Source of the DNA: Arthrobacter sp. MYb213
Lineage (GTDB): Bacteria > Actinomycetota > Actinomycetes > Actinomycetales > Micrococcaceae
Direction of reading: 5' to 3'
NCBI RefSeq assembly: GCF_002979915.1
Contig: NZ_PCQA01000007.1
Coordinates: 211,367 to 275,366 of the forward strand
Length of the DNA: 64,000 nucleotides
This document shows positions 8,977-17,717 of this stretch, one piece after another. The position numbers and the translations under genes are program-made. Below the pieces are notes generated by a model that did not search any database, was not told the DNA's origin, and saw only the letters and a list, made by a program, of their open reading frames with translations. Every line of letters begins with the position of its first letter. Position 1 is the stretch's first letter.

Positions 8977-9609
8977 ATGACTCAGGTCCCTGATTTGAAC
9001 GCCTATGCTTCCAAAATGCGCGCGCTCACCGAGGAAGGCATCGATTTTGAGGTTGATGTACGCTTTCTCGACATGCTAATTTCTCGCTCAGCAACAGTCT
9101 TGGACGTTGGCTGCGGAATTGGAAATGCCGTCAATGGCCTCAGGACCCGTGGCCATCAGGCTTTTGGAATCGATCCGACCGTGGCGGTGCTTCGGACGGC
9201 CCACGAGCTCTACGAACCTAGCTGGTTCAGGCGGCTAGGAGCCGCCGAAATCACGTTCGGACGCTTAGCAGGCCTTGGTCTGCCGACTACCTATGATGCC
9301 ATTTTGCTTGCTGGAAATGTTCCGGCTTTTCTCTCGGAGACCGATTTCGCAGCATCTATGGCTCAGCTTGAAAATCACCTCTCCGACAATGGCGTCCTCA
9401 TCATTGGCACCACCACTGGCATGCGTGGTGGACCTACAGATCAAGACCTCGCAGTGCATGGCACCGGTCTCATCTTGACGCACCGATATTCTGACTGGCA
9501 TCTTGGCTCATTTGATGAAGAGTCGCCGTGGTCCGTGAGTATTTTTGGGCGATCCAGCAATCGTCAGTTTTCCGAAACACCTGACGGTAAATTTATCCTC
9601 AGAGGGTAA
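8977..9609 (+). CDS. Class I SAM-dependent methyltransferase
   Basis: A 210-residue cytoplasmic methyltransferase. Motif I (SAM-binding) is VLDVGCGIGNAVNGL at about residues 39-53, followed by the acidic loop GIDPT and the motif IV region TYDAILLAGNVPAFL. The C-terminal half is Methyltransf_25-like. The substrate is unknown. The gene ends 11 bp inside the 3' end of hutI on the opposite strand, a tail-to-tail overlap. Confidence 0.82.
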   Translation: MTQVPDLNAYASKMRALTEEGIDFEVDVRFLDMLISRSATVLDVGCGIGNAVNGLRTRGHQAFGIDPTVAVLRTAHELYEPSWFRRLGAAEITFGRLAGLGLPTTYDAILLAGNVPAFLSETDFAASMAQLENHLSDNGVLIIGTTTGMRGGPTDQDLAVHGTGLILTHRYSDWHLGSFDEESPWSVSIFGRSSNRQFSETPDGKFILRG

Positions 9610-10792
9610 CCTTTTCTCCTGCTCGATACACGCTGTGTGTCAGAGTCATTCCGGGCCGGTATGCCAGATGTGCGGCGGAGGGTGCATCCAGAACATGCAG
9701 GTCTGCACGCTTCCCAACTTCTATCGACCCTACTTTGTCCGCCACACCGAGGGCTAAGGCACCGCCAAAAGTGGCTGCCTCAATCGCCTCGGCAAGGCTC
9801 AGCCTCATTTGCAGCACCGCGGTCGCCACACAGAAGTTCATGTTGCTGGTGTAGCTGGTCCCCGGATTACAGTTACTGGCCAAAGCGATCACCACACCGG
9901 CATCGAGCAGCTCACGCCCCGGCGCCAATGGCTGACGAGTGGAAAGATCACAGGCCGGAAGGCATGTAGCCACCACCCCACGCGAACCCTTCCGTGCCGC
10001 CTTATCCCAACCGCTCCAAGACCCGGCGAGCGCGTTGATGTCCGCTGGTTCAAGATAATTCACGTGGTCCACCGAGTGGCTACCAAATTCTACGGCGAGC
10101 TTTGTCCCAGGACCTGGGCCCAACTGATTTCCGTGAATCTTTGTGGAGATCCCGCGGTCTTTGGCCGCCTGCATTACTCGGCGTGATTGTTCTTCGTTAA
10201 ATGCTCCGCGTTCGCAGAAGACATCCACAAAATCTACGCTCTGGGCCACTGCATCAAGCATTGGGCCGGCTACCTCGTTGGTGTAGTCATCTGCGTCGCG
10301 ACCGGCCGGAACCAGATGAGCACCCAGAAAAGTCACCTGATCCACGATTTCTCGTGCCAGAAGTGCATGCCGCACTTCCTCGGCTAAGGTGAGGCCGTAA
10401 CCCGTTTTAGTTTCCATCCAGGTTGTTCCCATAGACAGTGCTTCAGCCCGACGAGCCGAGACCAGTGCAGACAAGGCGTTGTCATCGGTGGCGCGGGTAG
10501 CCGAGGTGGTGACGGCAATCCCCCCGGCGGCGTAGTCTTCACCGGCCATCCGGGCAACAAATTCGTCTGCTCGATCTCCGGCAAAGACTAGGTGGCTGTG
10601 CGAGTCGACCCACCCCGGAAGTACCGCACGGCCGCCCAGATCAGTAATGACCTCAGCCTCGGGCGCTTGCTGGGCTGAGCCCACCCATTCGATGATTCCG
10701 TCTCGGATCAGCACTGCTGCGTTCACCATTACGGTGCCGGCGGCGTCAACGGTGGTCAGTTGGGAGATGTTTGTCAGTAAGTGGGTGCTCAT
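9599..10792 (-). CDS. hutI: Imidazolonepropionase
   Basis: Opens the ring of imidazolone-5-propionate to N-formimino-L-glutamate, the third step of histidine breakdown. It is an amidohydrolase TIM-barrel metal enzyme. Visible motifs are GWVDSHSHLVFAGDR (metal-binding HxH, about residues 60-74), GTTWMETKTGYGL, KIHGNQLG, SVDHVNYL and ALASNCNPGTSYTSNM, all characteristic of HutI. The longest frame starts at 10849, but the 19 extra residues are basic and unlike the family. AAAGGAACC lies upstream of the ATG at 10792, so that start is used (397 residues). No hutH, hutU or regulator is adjacent, so the rest of the pathway must lie elsewhere. Confidence 0.93.
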   Translation of the reverse strand: MSTHLLTNISQLTTVDAAGTVMVNAAVLIRDGIIEWVGSAQQAPEAEVITDLGGRAVLPGWVDSHSHLVFAGDRADEFVARMAGEDYAAGGIAVTTSATRATDDNALSALVSARRAEALSMGTTWMETKTGYGLTLAEEVRHALLAREIVDQVTFLGAHLVPAGRDADDYTNEVAGPMLDAVAQSVDFVDVFCERGAFNEEQSRRVMQAAKDRGISTKIHGNQLGPGPGTKLAVEFGSHSVDHVNYLEPADINALAGSWSGWDKAARKGSRGVVATCLPACDLSTRQPLAPGRELLDAGVVIALASNCNPGTSYTSNMNFCVATAVLQMRLSLAEAIEAATFGGALALGVADKVGSIEVGKRADLHVLDAPSAAHLAYRPGMTLTHSVYRAGEKVTL

Positions 10793-10943
10793 CTGCCTGT
10801 GGTTCCTTTTGCTTGAGTGCGTCCTAAGCTTCTGATGGCGCACTATCACGGTTCTTATCAGAGCTTATTGAAAAGTACGCGGCGCAGGTAGCGAAGTCAT
10901 CAGGTTCAATCTGGCATTTCGGACTTGTCAGTGGATATAACAG

Positions 10944-10979
10944 AGTCGCCCCGTTTCCATGGAGGGAATCGGGGCGACT
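10944..10979 (-). terminator. Probable terminator of tdh-kbl operon
   Basis: A 10-bp perfect stem AGTCGCCCCG / CGGGGCGACT with a 16-nt loop, 12 bp past the kbl stop codon. No long T-run follows on the minus strand, so the assignment rests on stem strength and position. Confidence 0.6.
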
Positions 10980-10991
10980 GAGACCGTCTAT

Positions 10992-12191
10992 TTAGCGCGA
11001 GGCGATGAAGGCCTTCACGCAGGCTTCGATATCTTCGGCCGAATGTGCTGCGGAGAGCTGAACACGGATGCGTGCTGCGCCCTTTGGCACTACCGGGAAG
11101 CTGAACGCGGTGACAAAAACGCCATGTTCCAACATCTTTGATGCTACTTCGGCGGCCTTGACCGCATCGCCGAACATCACCGGAATGATGGCATGCTCGC
11201 CGTCAAGCAGATCAAAGCCTTCCTCCGTCATCCGACGACGGAAGAGCGCCGCATTCTCAAAGAGCTTCTCGCGCAGGTCACCTGAATCGACCACCAATTC
11301 CAGGGCCTTCAGGGTGGCTGCCACGATGGACGGAGCAAGTGAATTGGAGAACAGGTAAGGGCGGGCCTTCTGGCGAAGCATAGCTACGATCTCGCCGCGT
11401 CCAGAAACATAACCACCTGAGGCTCCGCCTAGCGCCTTGCCGAAGGTGCCGGTGTAAATGTCCACGCGGTCAGAGACACCTGCGTGCTCCGGAGTTCCTG
11501 CGCCTGTTGCTCCCATGAACCCCACCGCGTGGGAATCATCAACCATGACCAGTGCACCGTATTTATCGGCCAAATCGCAGATAGCTTCCAGCGGAGCTAA
11601 GAAGCCGTCCATGGAGAACACACCGTCGGTGACGATGATGGTGCGTCGTGCACCGGCACCATCGTTGAGGGCTGCTACTGCCTGTAGCTGAGTTTCCAGA
11701 TCAGCCATGTCCTGGTTGGCGTAGCGGAAACGTGCTGCCTTGGACAAACGAATGCCATCAATGATCGAGGCATGGTTCAGCGAGTCGGAAATGATCGCGT
11801 CTTCCTTGCCGAACAAGGACTCAAATACACCACCATTGGCGTCGAAGCAGCTGGAGAACAAGATGGTGTCTTCGGTGCCAAGGAAGGCCGAGAGCTTGGA
11901 CTCAAGTTCTAGGTGCAGATCCTGGGTACCGCAGATGAAACGGACAGAGGCCATGCCGAAGCCACGCTCATCCATTGCATTTTTTGCCGCGTCGATGATG
12001 CGGGCATCATCGGCTAGGCCTAGGTAGTTATTCGCGCAGAAGTTCAGTACCCGGCGGGCTTCACTGCCCAAGGAACCGGCCATAATTGACGCGGACTGTG
12101 CCGAATCGATGTGGCGTTCTGCTTTAAAAAGTCCTGCTTCTTTGAGCTGTTCCAGTTCCGCGGACAGCTGCTCTTTCATATCTGTGTACAT
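10992..12191 (-). CDS. kbl: Glycine C-acetyltransferase (2-amino-3-ketobutyrate CoA ligase)
   Basis: A PLP enzyme that splits 2-amino-3-ketobutyrate with CoA into glycine and acetyl-CoA, the second step of threonine degradation after Tdh. Family motifs are [41 protein letters not shown] and the PLP-lysine region [15 protein letters not shown]. The ATG at 12191 (MYTDMKEQ, 399 residues) has AGGAG 7-8 bases upstream. A longer frame to 12248 would add a foreign-looking N-terminus overlapping tdh. It lies 10 bp after tdh in the same operon. Confidence 0.95.
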   Translation of the reverse strand: MYTDMKEQLSAELEQLKEAGLFKAERHIDSAQSASIMAGSLGSEARRVLNFCANNYLGLADDARIIDAAKNAMDERGFGMASVRFICGTQDLHLELESKLSAFLGTEDTILFSSCFDANGGVFESLFGKEDAIISDSLNHASIIDGIRLSKAARFRYANQDMADLETQLQAVAALNDGAGARRTIIVTDGVFSMDGFLAPLEAICDLADKYGALVMVDDSHAVGFMGATGAGTPEHAGVSDRVDIYTGTFGKALGGASGGYVSGRGEIVAMLRQKARPYLFSNSLAPSIVAATLKALELVVDSGDLREKLFENAALFRRRMTEEGFDLLDGEHAIIPVMFGDAVKAAEVASKMLEHGVFVTAFSFPVVPKGAARIRVQLSAAHSAEDIEACVKAFIASR

Positions 12192-12201
12192 GTCATATCT
12201 C

Positions 12202-13248
12202 CTAGAAAACAGTCCAGTCCAAAACAACCTTGCCGCCGTGCCCACCACGGGCGGCGGTAAATCCGTCTTGCCATTCGGTGGCAGGGATAAAGTCGGTAAC
12301 TACCGAAGCGACGCGTTCACGCAAAACGTCCGAGGTGGTGAGCATGGCGCTCATGGCATACCAGGTTTCGAACATTTCACGCCCATAGATCCCCTTCAGG
12401 GTGAGCATGTGGGTGACGACCTTGCCCCAGTTAATATCGATCGATTCGCTAGGCAGTCCAAGCATGCTGATCTTGCCACCGTGGTTCATGTTTTCGATCA
12501 TTTCTGGCAATGCGGTCTTGTGCCCCGACATTTCCATGCCGAAGTCGAAACCTTCGCGCATGCCCAGTTCCTTCTGAGCCTCAGCCACACGCTGTTTAGA
12601 AACGTTGATGGCCAGGTTCACTCCCATGCTTCGTGCCAGTTCCAGACGCTGTTCAGAGACATCGGTGATGGCGATGTTGCGCGCTCCGGCGTGGCGGGCC
12701 ACTGCTGCTGCCATGAGTCCGATTGGTCCGGCACCGGTGATCAATACGTCCTCGCCCACCATGGGGAACTGCAATGCGGTGTGCACAGCGTTGCCAAATG
12801 GATCAAAAATTGCGCCCAGCAGCGGGGTGATGCGCTCGTCGCGGTGAATGTACACGTTGCTTGCCGGGATCACTACGTATTCGGCGAATGCACCATCGCG
12901 CTGAACGCCAACGGAGTTGACGTTGATGCACATGTGCGGACGTCCGGCACGGCAGTTTCGGCAGATGCCACAGACTACGTGGCCCTCGCCGGACACACGG
13001 TCACCGACCTTGACGCCGTGTGCGAAAGCTCCAACTTCCACGACCTCGCCGTAGAATTCGTGACCTGGGACCAGAGGGGTGTTGATCATGGCCTGCGCGG
13101 CCTCATCATAGGCTTCAATATGCAGGTCCGTGCCGCAGATGCCAGCGGTCATGACACGGATTTTCACATCATGAGCTCCGGTTTCTGGCTCTGGCCGGTC
13201 AACGAGTTCCAACCCGGCGTGTGGGCCGGACTTGTATAGAGCTTTCAT
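12202..13248 (-). CDS. tdh: L-threonine 3-dehydrogenase
   Basis: Oxidises threonine to 2-amino-3-ketobutyrate with NAD+. It is a zinc-dependent medium-chain dehydrogenase of 348 residues from the ATG at 13248, preceded by AAAGGAACC; the longer frame to 13317 is not needed. Catalytic zinc ligands are visible at Cys38 (GICGTDLH), His63 and Glu64 ([10 protein letters not shown]). The structural zinc lobe has Cys93, Cys96, Cys99 and Cys107. The cofactor motif is [17 protein letters not shown]. First gene of tdh-kbl, divergent from a LysR gene that is its likely regulator. Confidence 0.95.
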   Translation of the reverse strand: MKALYKSGPHAGLELVDRPEPETGAHDVKIRVMTAGICGTDLHIEAYDEAAQAMINTPLVPGHEFYGEVVEVGAFAHGVKVGDRVSGEGHVVCGICRNCRAGRPHMCINVNSVGVQRDGAFAEYVVIPASNVYIHRDERITPLLGAIFDPFGNAVHTALQFPMVGEDVLITGAGPIGLMAAAVARHAGARNIAITDVSEQRLELARSMGVNLAINVSKQRVAEAQKELGMREGFDFGMEMSGHKTALPEMIENMNHGGKISMLGLPSESIDINWGKVVTHMLTLKGIYGREMFETWYAMSAMLTTSDVLRERVASVVTDFIPATEWQDGFTAARGGHGGKVVLDWTVF

Positions 13249-13343
13249 GCTGGTTCCTTTGAGGATCGGGCACCGGGGTGCACGCACGGCAGGCTTGGGA
13301 TACCTCAAGTGTCGCACCCCACGGCAGCAGAATAAACCTTAGA

Positions 13344-13377
13344 AGATCAGTCATTTTCTGATCTAACAGTTTAGTAT
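13344..13377. promoter_or_regulatory. Operator palindrome and leaderless promoter of the LysR gene
   Basis: A perfect inverted repeat AGATCAG-N7-CTGATCT (13344-13350, 13358-13364) lies between tdh and the LysR gene, 20 bp before the LysR ATG. A -10-like TAGTAT (13372-13377) ends exactly seven bases before that ATG, and no Shine-Dalgarno is present. This arrangement is typical of leaderless actinobacterial mRNAs. The palindrome is placed for autoregulation and control of tdh-kbl. Binding is inference. Confidence 0.55.
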
Positions 13378-13384
13378 TTACTTC

Positions 13385-14290
13385 ATGGAATTACATCAGT
13401 TGAGGATCCTTCGCGAACTAGCGGATCTGGGTAGCGTGAACGCGGTAGCCAAGTCCTTGTTCGTCTCACCTTCTGCGGTCTCGCAGCACCTCGCGCAACT
13501 GCAACGTAATTTCCCAGCGCCCTTAACTCAGAAGGAGGGGCGTCGACTCGTACTTACCGCCGAGGGCAAGCTCTTGGCATCCGCGGCCGCCTCTGTCGCC
13601 TCAACCCTGGCCGAAGTCTCAACCAGGATCCGCACGCAGGAACAAGATCACGACGTTCCGATTCGTATCGCCGGATTCCACTCTATCGGGCAGACAATCT
13701 TTGCTCCGCTGCTTTCTTACCCCGAGGGGCAGCTCCCGCCGCTGTATTTTTCCGATGAAGATGTTTCGCAACAGGATTTCCCGGCACTCACCTCTTCCTA
13801 CGACTTGGTACTTGCGCACCGTATGCCGCATACAGCCCCGTGGCCTGAAGATCGCATCGCGGTGATCCCCTTGGCTTTCGAACCACTGGACATTGCCATC
13901 CACAAGGATCACCGTCTGGCCGAATTCGACGAGCTCGCCCCCGAGCAGGTCATCGATGAACCCTGGGTCGTTTCCCGCTCCGGATATTCCCCAGCCGATG
14001 TCTTGGAAACCATCGCCGCATTGGCAGGGAAGGCGCCGCGGATCGTACATCGAGTCAACGACTACGCAACCGCTGGCGCGCTCGTCGAAGCCAGTGAATG
14101 CTTAGGGATATTGCCTCGATTCACCGCTAGAAAAACAATGGACGAAACGGTGACTTTACGACCAATCAAAGGACTCAATTCAGGTCGACAAATCGACCTT
14201 TTATTGAGAGCCGAACACTTACACCGAAATACCGTCAATGACGTCATCGAGGCGATAAGAAGCACCGTGAAACGGTTGGTCATCAGCTAG
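13385..14290 (+). CDS. LysR-family transcriptional regulator
   Basis: A 301-residue regulator. The N-terminal winged helix-turn-helix is plain: MELHQLRILRELADLGSVNAVAKSLFVSPSAVSQHLAQLQ (residues 1-40). A LysR substrate-binding domain follows, poorly conserved in its first half (VPIRIAGFHSIGQTIF...) and ending at LLRAEHLHRNTVNDVIEAI. Divergent placement against tdh-kbl suggests control of threonine breakdown; the ligand is unknown. Translation probably starts leaderless at the ATG at 13385, since no ribosome site precedes it. Confidence 0.9.
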   Translation: MELHQLRILRELADLGSVNAVAKSLFVSPSAVSQHLAQLQRNFPAPLTQKEGRRLVLTAEGKLLASAAASVASTLAEVSTRIRTQEQDHDVPIRIAGFHSIGQTIFAPLLSYPEGQLPPLYFSDEDVSQQDFPALTSSYDLVLAHRMPHTAPWPEDRIAVIPLAFEPLDIAIHKDHRLAEFDELAPEQVIDEPWVVSRSGYSPADVLETIAALAGKAPRIVHRVNDYATAGALVEASECLGILPRFTARKTMDETVTLRPIKGLNSGRQIDLLLRAEHLHRNTVNDVIEAIRSTVKRLVIS

Positions 14291-14397
14291 TTCTGCCAAT
14301 TGGGGAGCTTTCCGCCTCTAGCAGTTCAGAAATCGTCGTTATCAAGTTTTAACGATCCCACGAGACGCACTTATTCAATCTTCCCCGCCGAGAACGG

Positions 14398-14424
14398 CCA
14401 GGTCTAACGTCGGCCTGGTTTTCT
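14398..14424 (+). terminator. Possible terminator after the LysR gene
   Basis: CCAGGTC pairs with GGCCTGG (one G-T pair, 7-nt loop), followed by TTTTCT. It is about 110 bp after the LysR stop codon with nothing coding in between. Confidence 0.5.
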
Positions 14425-14844
14425 AAATCTTCATGTAGACCAGGCGATGGACTACCACCAGTTCCGTGCCAGCTGTCGCCCTTGTAGTACGGTCTTGGCC
14501 GGCTGAATAGCTTGCCACGTGGCGGGGCTTCCTCTGAACCTTTGAAAGCTCGCCGTTACATCGATTAGGTTTCCACAGTAGGACGAACGAAACCGTCATT
14601 ATTCTCTTTCATTCGCTGCCTGGCACGTTGAATTTAATCGGTACATTGATATTCAGTGGCACCTCTTACAAACAACCTGAGCGCGCATCAGCACATCGAG
14701 TGTTTTCATCAGGACTTGGGCGACCTACCAAATGGGTGGACGACCGCCCTGCGTAAATCTGAGTTGCATAGACCATCAAGCTTTCCCACGAGCCGGGCAC
14801 AAGCTTCAACGCATCTTTACGTTGCAAGAGATGACTTCTGCTGC

Positions 14845-14868
14845 AGATCCAGATCCAGATCCAGATGG
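14845..14868. repeat. Short tandem repeat, AGATCC x3 plus AGATGG
   Basis: Three perfect copies of the hexamer AGATCC followed by a fourth degenerate copy, in non-coding sequence. It is too short to name a function. Confidence 0.8.
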
Positions 14869-15140
14869 CATCTTTAGCTCGTTTTCCTGTCCCGCGTAAG
14901 GCCCGGGCATTTTCTCGGGCGGGGTATACGGAAATATTAAATCTTTGAAAACTCGGAGTTTCGAAAATTTACCAAGGCAACGGATCGAGTCCCGTATAAC
15001 GACGACCGTCTTGCGGGACGCGTCAAGAGCATTGAGAAATTTTCTGTAGCCCGTTGATTCTTTCGATGCTAGATTCGAATCATGCTCCATTCATAAAGTT
15101 TTCTCTCAACTAGTTCAGAAGACCTACGAATGGATTTGTC

Positions 15141-15638
15141 ATGCCCTCTGATGTTTTGCAAGCTGTTCTTCAGCACGCAGATTTCACTCCCACTGTGTCT
15201 TCCTACGCAGATATTTGCCATGCAGAATCATCATCCTCGGCGGCACTAGCTGATGCGTATTTCGCAGCGTACCCACCGGGAATTGCGGCCAGGACTCTTA
15301 AAGAAGCGCAATCCGAGATGGAAGAAACCTTCGCCCACGAGTACGGGCAGCTCCTCGAAAATGCTTCTTTCGTCGCACTACAACAGGGAACGCCGATTGG
15401 GGCGATCTTTGTTGTCGAGGAATCGATCTGGGATGAAGATCTATTCGGCCCATTCATCATCGATCTTTTTGTTGATCCGCGCCATCATGGGCACGGGCTG
15501 GGTCGCACCTTGATTGCCGCTGCCATGTCTGCTTGTAAGAATCATGGCGCGGACACTCTAAGTCTGCGAATCGGTGATGGAACTTCCGGTGCCGCGCTAG
15601 AGCTATATAAACGACTTGGGTTCCGCGAATTGGCCTAA
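15141..15638 (+). CDS. GNAT-family N-acetyltransferase
   Basis: A 165-residue acetyltransferase. Motif A reads FIIDLFVDPRHHGHGLGRTLIAAAMSAC, with the HGHGLG acetyl-CoA loop at about residues 117-122. Motif B is ALELYKRLGFREL at the C-terminus. The N-terminal 70 residues (DFTPTVSSYADICHAES...) are poorly conserved, as expected for the substrate side. The substrate is unknown. It stands alone on the plus strand; no Shine-Dalgarno is obvious. Confidence 0.82.
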   Translation: MPSDVLQAVLQHADFTPTVSSYADICHAESSSSAALADAYFAAYPPGIAARTLKEAQSEMEETFAHEYGQLLENASFVALQQGTPIGAIFVVEESIWDEDLFGPFIIDLFVDPRHHGHGLGRTLIAAAMSACKNHGADTLSLRIGDGTSGAALELYKRLGFRELA

Positions 15639-15832
15639 CCGAATAGCGATGGTGTCATGCGTCTGATAAGTGAGACAAGACATCACCACTAGCCTCCCCT
15701 ATGGTGATTTCCTCAACGTGCTGGCAAAGCTTCCCTCCGGAATGTACTAACGATGCAAAGCTAGGACACCACCAAATTGGTTTCAAAGCACTGTCCACCA
15801 AGCCATTAGAGAGCGAGGCCGCGTTAATCCGC

Positions 15833-15867
15833 CTTTCGGACATTTCCGAAAGCGGAAGCGCTAGGCT
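15833..15867. promoter_or_regulatory. 20-bp palindrome over the promoter of the 15874 hydrolase
   Basis: CTTTCGGA-CATT-TCCGAAAG (15833-15852) is a perfect palindrome with 8-bp arms. A -10-like TAGGCT (15862-15867) follows, ending six bases before the hydrolase ATG with no ribosome site between them, which fits a leaderless transcript. The palindrome covers the place where a -35 would lie, so it looks like a repressor site. The regulator is not identified. Confidence 0.5.
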
Positions 15868-15873
15868 GTTGAA

Positions 15874-16719
15874 ATGAACCCCGAGACGACGCTGCTTCGA
15901 GATCGCTCACGCCCAAACTGGGCCAAACCGACCGAACCTCGTGAGCTACAAGCACGCATTTGGCCGGTGAATGGGGCTAAACCCGCGCCCGTTGTCGTAC
16001 TTTCACACGGCACAGGCGGCGCGGGAGAAGACCTAGACTGGCTCGCCAGCCCCCTTAACGACAAGGGATTTCTCGTAGCGTCGGTCGACCATCCAGGTAA
16101 CAGCTACAACGACGAGTACCTCGTCGAAGGGTTTTCCTTCGCGTGGGAACGTGCACTGGATATCAGTCTCCTTCTCGACTACCTTGTGGCGGAGCATGAC
16201 ATCGATGTCCACCGCATCGGGGCGGCAGGATTCTCGTTCGGTGGCTATACCGTCGCAGCGTTGCTCGGCGGCAGGATTGATGTAAACATCTTGGACGCGA
16301 TGTTCCGCGGATTTATCCCCGCGCCTGAGGTGCCGGAGTTCCCCGACTTGATCAAGACGTTACGGAGCAAGTACTCCGATGCCGAGTTAACATCGTTGGC
16401 GGAATCCGGTGCGCGATCGATGACCGACCCACGCGTGCGGGCCGGACTCCTTCTGGCACCCGCTATCGGCAGACTCTTGGCCCCCGAGTCCTTGCAGCAA
16501 ATATCTGCCCCGGTAATGGTGCGCTGGGGCGACGACGACAGCAATACACCACCAGAGGACAATGCACACCTTTATCAGGAACTCATTCCTCACGCTCACG
16601 GAATGAGCCTTGGCTCGGACGTCGGACACTATGTTTTTCTCGGTGACAGAGAGGACCCCACCGGCTTGCGGCCACAGGTCGCAACCGAGACCGTCAAGTT
16701 CTTCGCGTCCCAACTCTAA
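15874..16719 (+). CDS. Alpha/beta-hydrolase (PAF-acetylhydrolase/dienelactone-hydrolase-like)
   Basis: A 281-residue serine hydrolase without a signal peptide. Motifs: VVVLSHGTGGAGEDLDWLA (oxyanion region, about 46-64), VASVDHPGNSYND, the nucleophile elbow GFSFGGY (about residues 117-123), an acidic site in MVRWGDDDSNTPPE, and the catalytic His in SDVGHYVFLGDRE. The layout resembles bacterial homologues of platelet-activating-factor acetylhydrolase. The substrate is unknown. The palindrome over its promoter suggests control by a dedicated repressor. Its neighbours are unrelated acetyltransferases. Confidence 0.82.
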   Translation: MNPETTLLRDRSRPNWAKPTEPRELQARIWPVNGAKPAPVVVLSHGTGGAGEDLDWLASPLNDKGFLVASVDHPGNSYNDEYLVEGFSFAWERALDISLLLDYLVAEHDIDVHRIGAAGFSFGGYTVAALLGGRIDVNILDAMFRGFIPAPEVPEFPDLIKTLRSKYSDAELTSLAESGARSMTDPRVRAGLLLAPAIGRLLAPESLQQISAPVMVRWGDDDSNTPPEDNAHLYQELIPHAHGMSLGSDVGHYVFLGDREDPTGLRPQVATETVKFFASQL

Positions 16720-16916
16720 ATAACTCCCCCGCACGCTGGCAACCACCAAGCGGGATCTAATTAGGGGCTTCGCGCGTAGGTCTCGTGGCATGGGTTCGGC
16801 TGTGCCGCGATAGGTTCCCCTTTCGGCACTGATCGAATCGCTTTCAATAACCGCGATGTATTCACTAAGACAGCAAACGCGGATCACAACTTCACAAAAA
16901 CGTCAGCACTTCAGGG

Positions 16917-17474
16917 TTACGGCGCGCTTCTTAACTTCTCCCACTCTTTCTTAGTGATGACGTAATCGACATTTCCCTGTTCCGACTCTGGGATTGAACT
17001 GATTTGCCCTACATCACGCGTCCGCAGATGACTCATGCCCAAGCGACTCAGGACGGCTCTAGAACCTTCGTTGATGGTCATCGTCTCAGCAAAGATTTGC
17101 GTAAGACTCAATTCGTCAAAACCATAAGCCAGCAGTGCCTTGGCCCCCTCAGAAGCAAAGCCTTGCCGCCAGAAATCGGGAGAAAGTCGGTATCCGATCT
17201 CGGCTTGTCCGCGTTCGTCGTTGCCCGCTGGAGCTAGGAGCCACCATCCAACGAATTGAGTTCCAACAAATCCTGTCCAGTATCCGAGGCCATCTCGTGC
17301 AGATTTGAGCCGTCCATTGTGGTGCTTTTCCACTTCAGCACGTTCTCTTGCTACTCCGTTTCCGAGAAAACGCATGACCTCTGGCCTGGCGTCTAGTGCA
17401 ATTTCATGTTCAAGGTGGTCATCGTTCATCGGTACGAGAGTTAGTCTCGGTGCCTGAATTGTGCTCTGCATCAT
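16917..17474 (-). CDS. GNAT-family acetyltransferase (RimJ/RimL type)
   Basis: A 185-residue protein beginning TIQAPRLTLVPMNDDHLEHE, the usual opening of Acetyltransf_3 enzymes. It continues with EIGYRLSPDFWRQGFASEGAKALLAYGFDEL (acetyl-CoA motif, RQGFASEG) and then AETMTINEGSRAVLSRLGM. Members acetylate protein N-termini or small amines; the substrate here is unknown. It is divergent from the DUF3887 gene. The start is ATG at 17474, with another at 17471. Confidence 0.85.
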   Translation of the reverse strand: MMQSTIQAPRLTLVPMNDDHLEHEIALDARPEVMRFLGNGVARERAEVEKHHNGRLKSARDGLGYWTGFVGTQFVGWWLLAPAGNDERGQAEIGYRLSPDFWRQGFASEGAKALLAYGFDELSLTQIFAETMTINEGSRAVLSRLGMSHLRTRDVGQISSIPESEQGNVDYVITKKEWEKLRSAP

Positions 17475-17683
17475 GCTCTGACTATTTCAAGAGATGCCCT
17501 TGGACACCAAATACTGTTCGGACACATGATCCTAATTTCAGCCGTGGAGGGGAAGTAGTCAGTGATCCGCTCCGATCTGTCGCGGATGCTCCACAGAACG
17601 TTCCTCTTACGGACCTGCTTGCGGGACGGTTCGAGAACGATTTGATCCACATGCATATCAGCACGTGATTTGTCATAACATGG

Positions 17684-17711
17684 TTGACATTTCTCATTCC
17701 TGCGTTAGGTT
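17684..17711 (+). promoter_or_regulatory. Promoter of the DUF3887 gene (leaderless)
   Basis: TTGACA (17684-17689), a 16-bp spacer and TAGGTT (17706-17711), six bases before the ATG at 17718. The -35 is a perfect consensus. The mRNA would begin at or next to the start codon, and no Shine-Dalgarno is present. Confidence 0.7.
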
Positions 17712-17717
17712 TGAACA

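Larger units (their letters stand above)
14291..15140. other. 850-bp stretch without a recognisable gene
   Basis: It contains a possible terminator (14398-14424) and a short tandem repeat (14845-14868). Two open frames (14656-14877 plus, 14806-15090 minus) cross the repeat and show no family motif; the minus one contains an artificial-looking GSGSGS from the repeat. Neither has a good ribosome site. It may be eroded coding sequence at the edge of the accessory stretch. Confidence 0.5.

Noticed and set aside
12109..13239. 376-residue plus-strand open frame
   Set aside because: It is antisense to tdh and has no family motifs; tdh on the other strand is certain.
14806..15090. 94-residue minus-strand open frame
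   Set aside because: Its GSGSGS comes from the short tandem repeat; no family pattern or ribosome site.
14291..15140. Possible insertion-sequence remnant
   Set aside because: No transposase motif, terminal inverted repeats or target duplication could be recognised.
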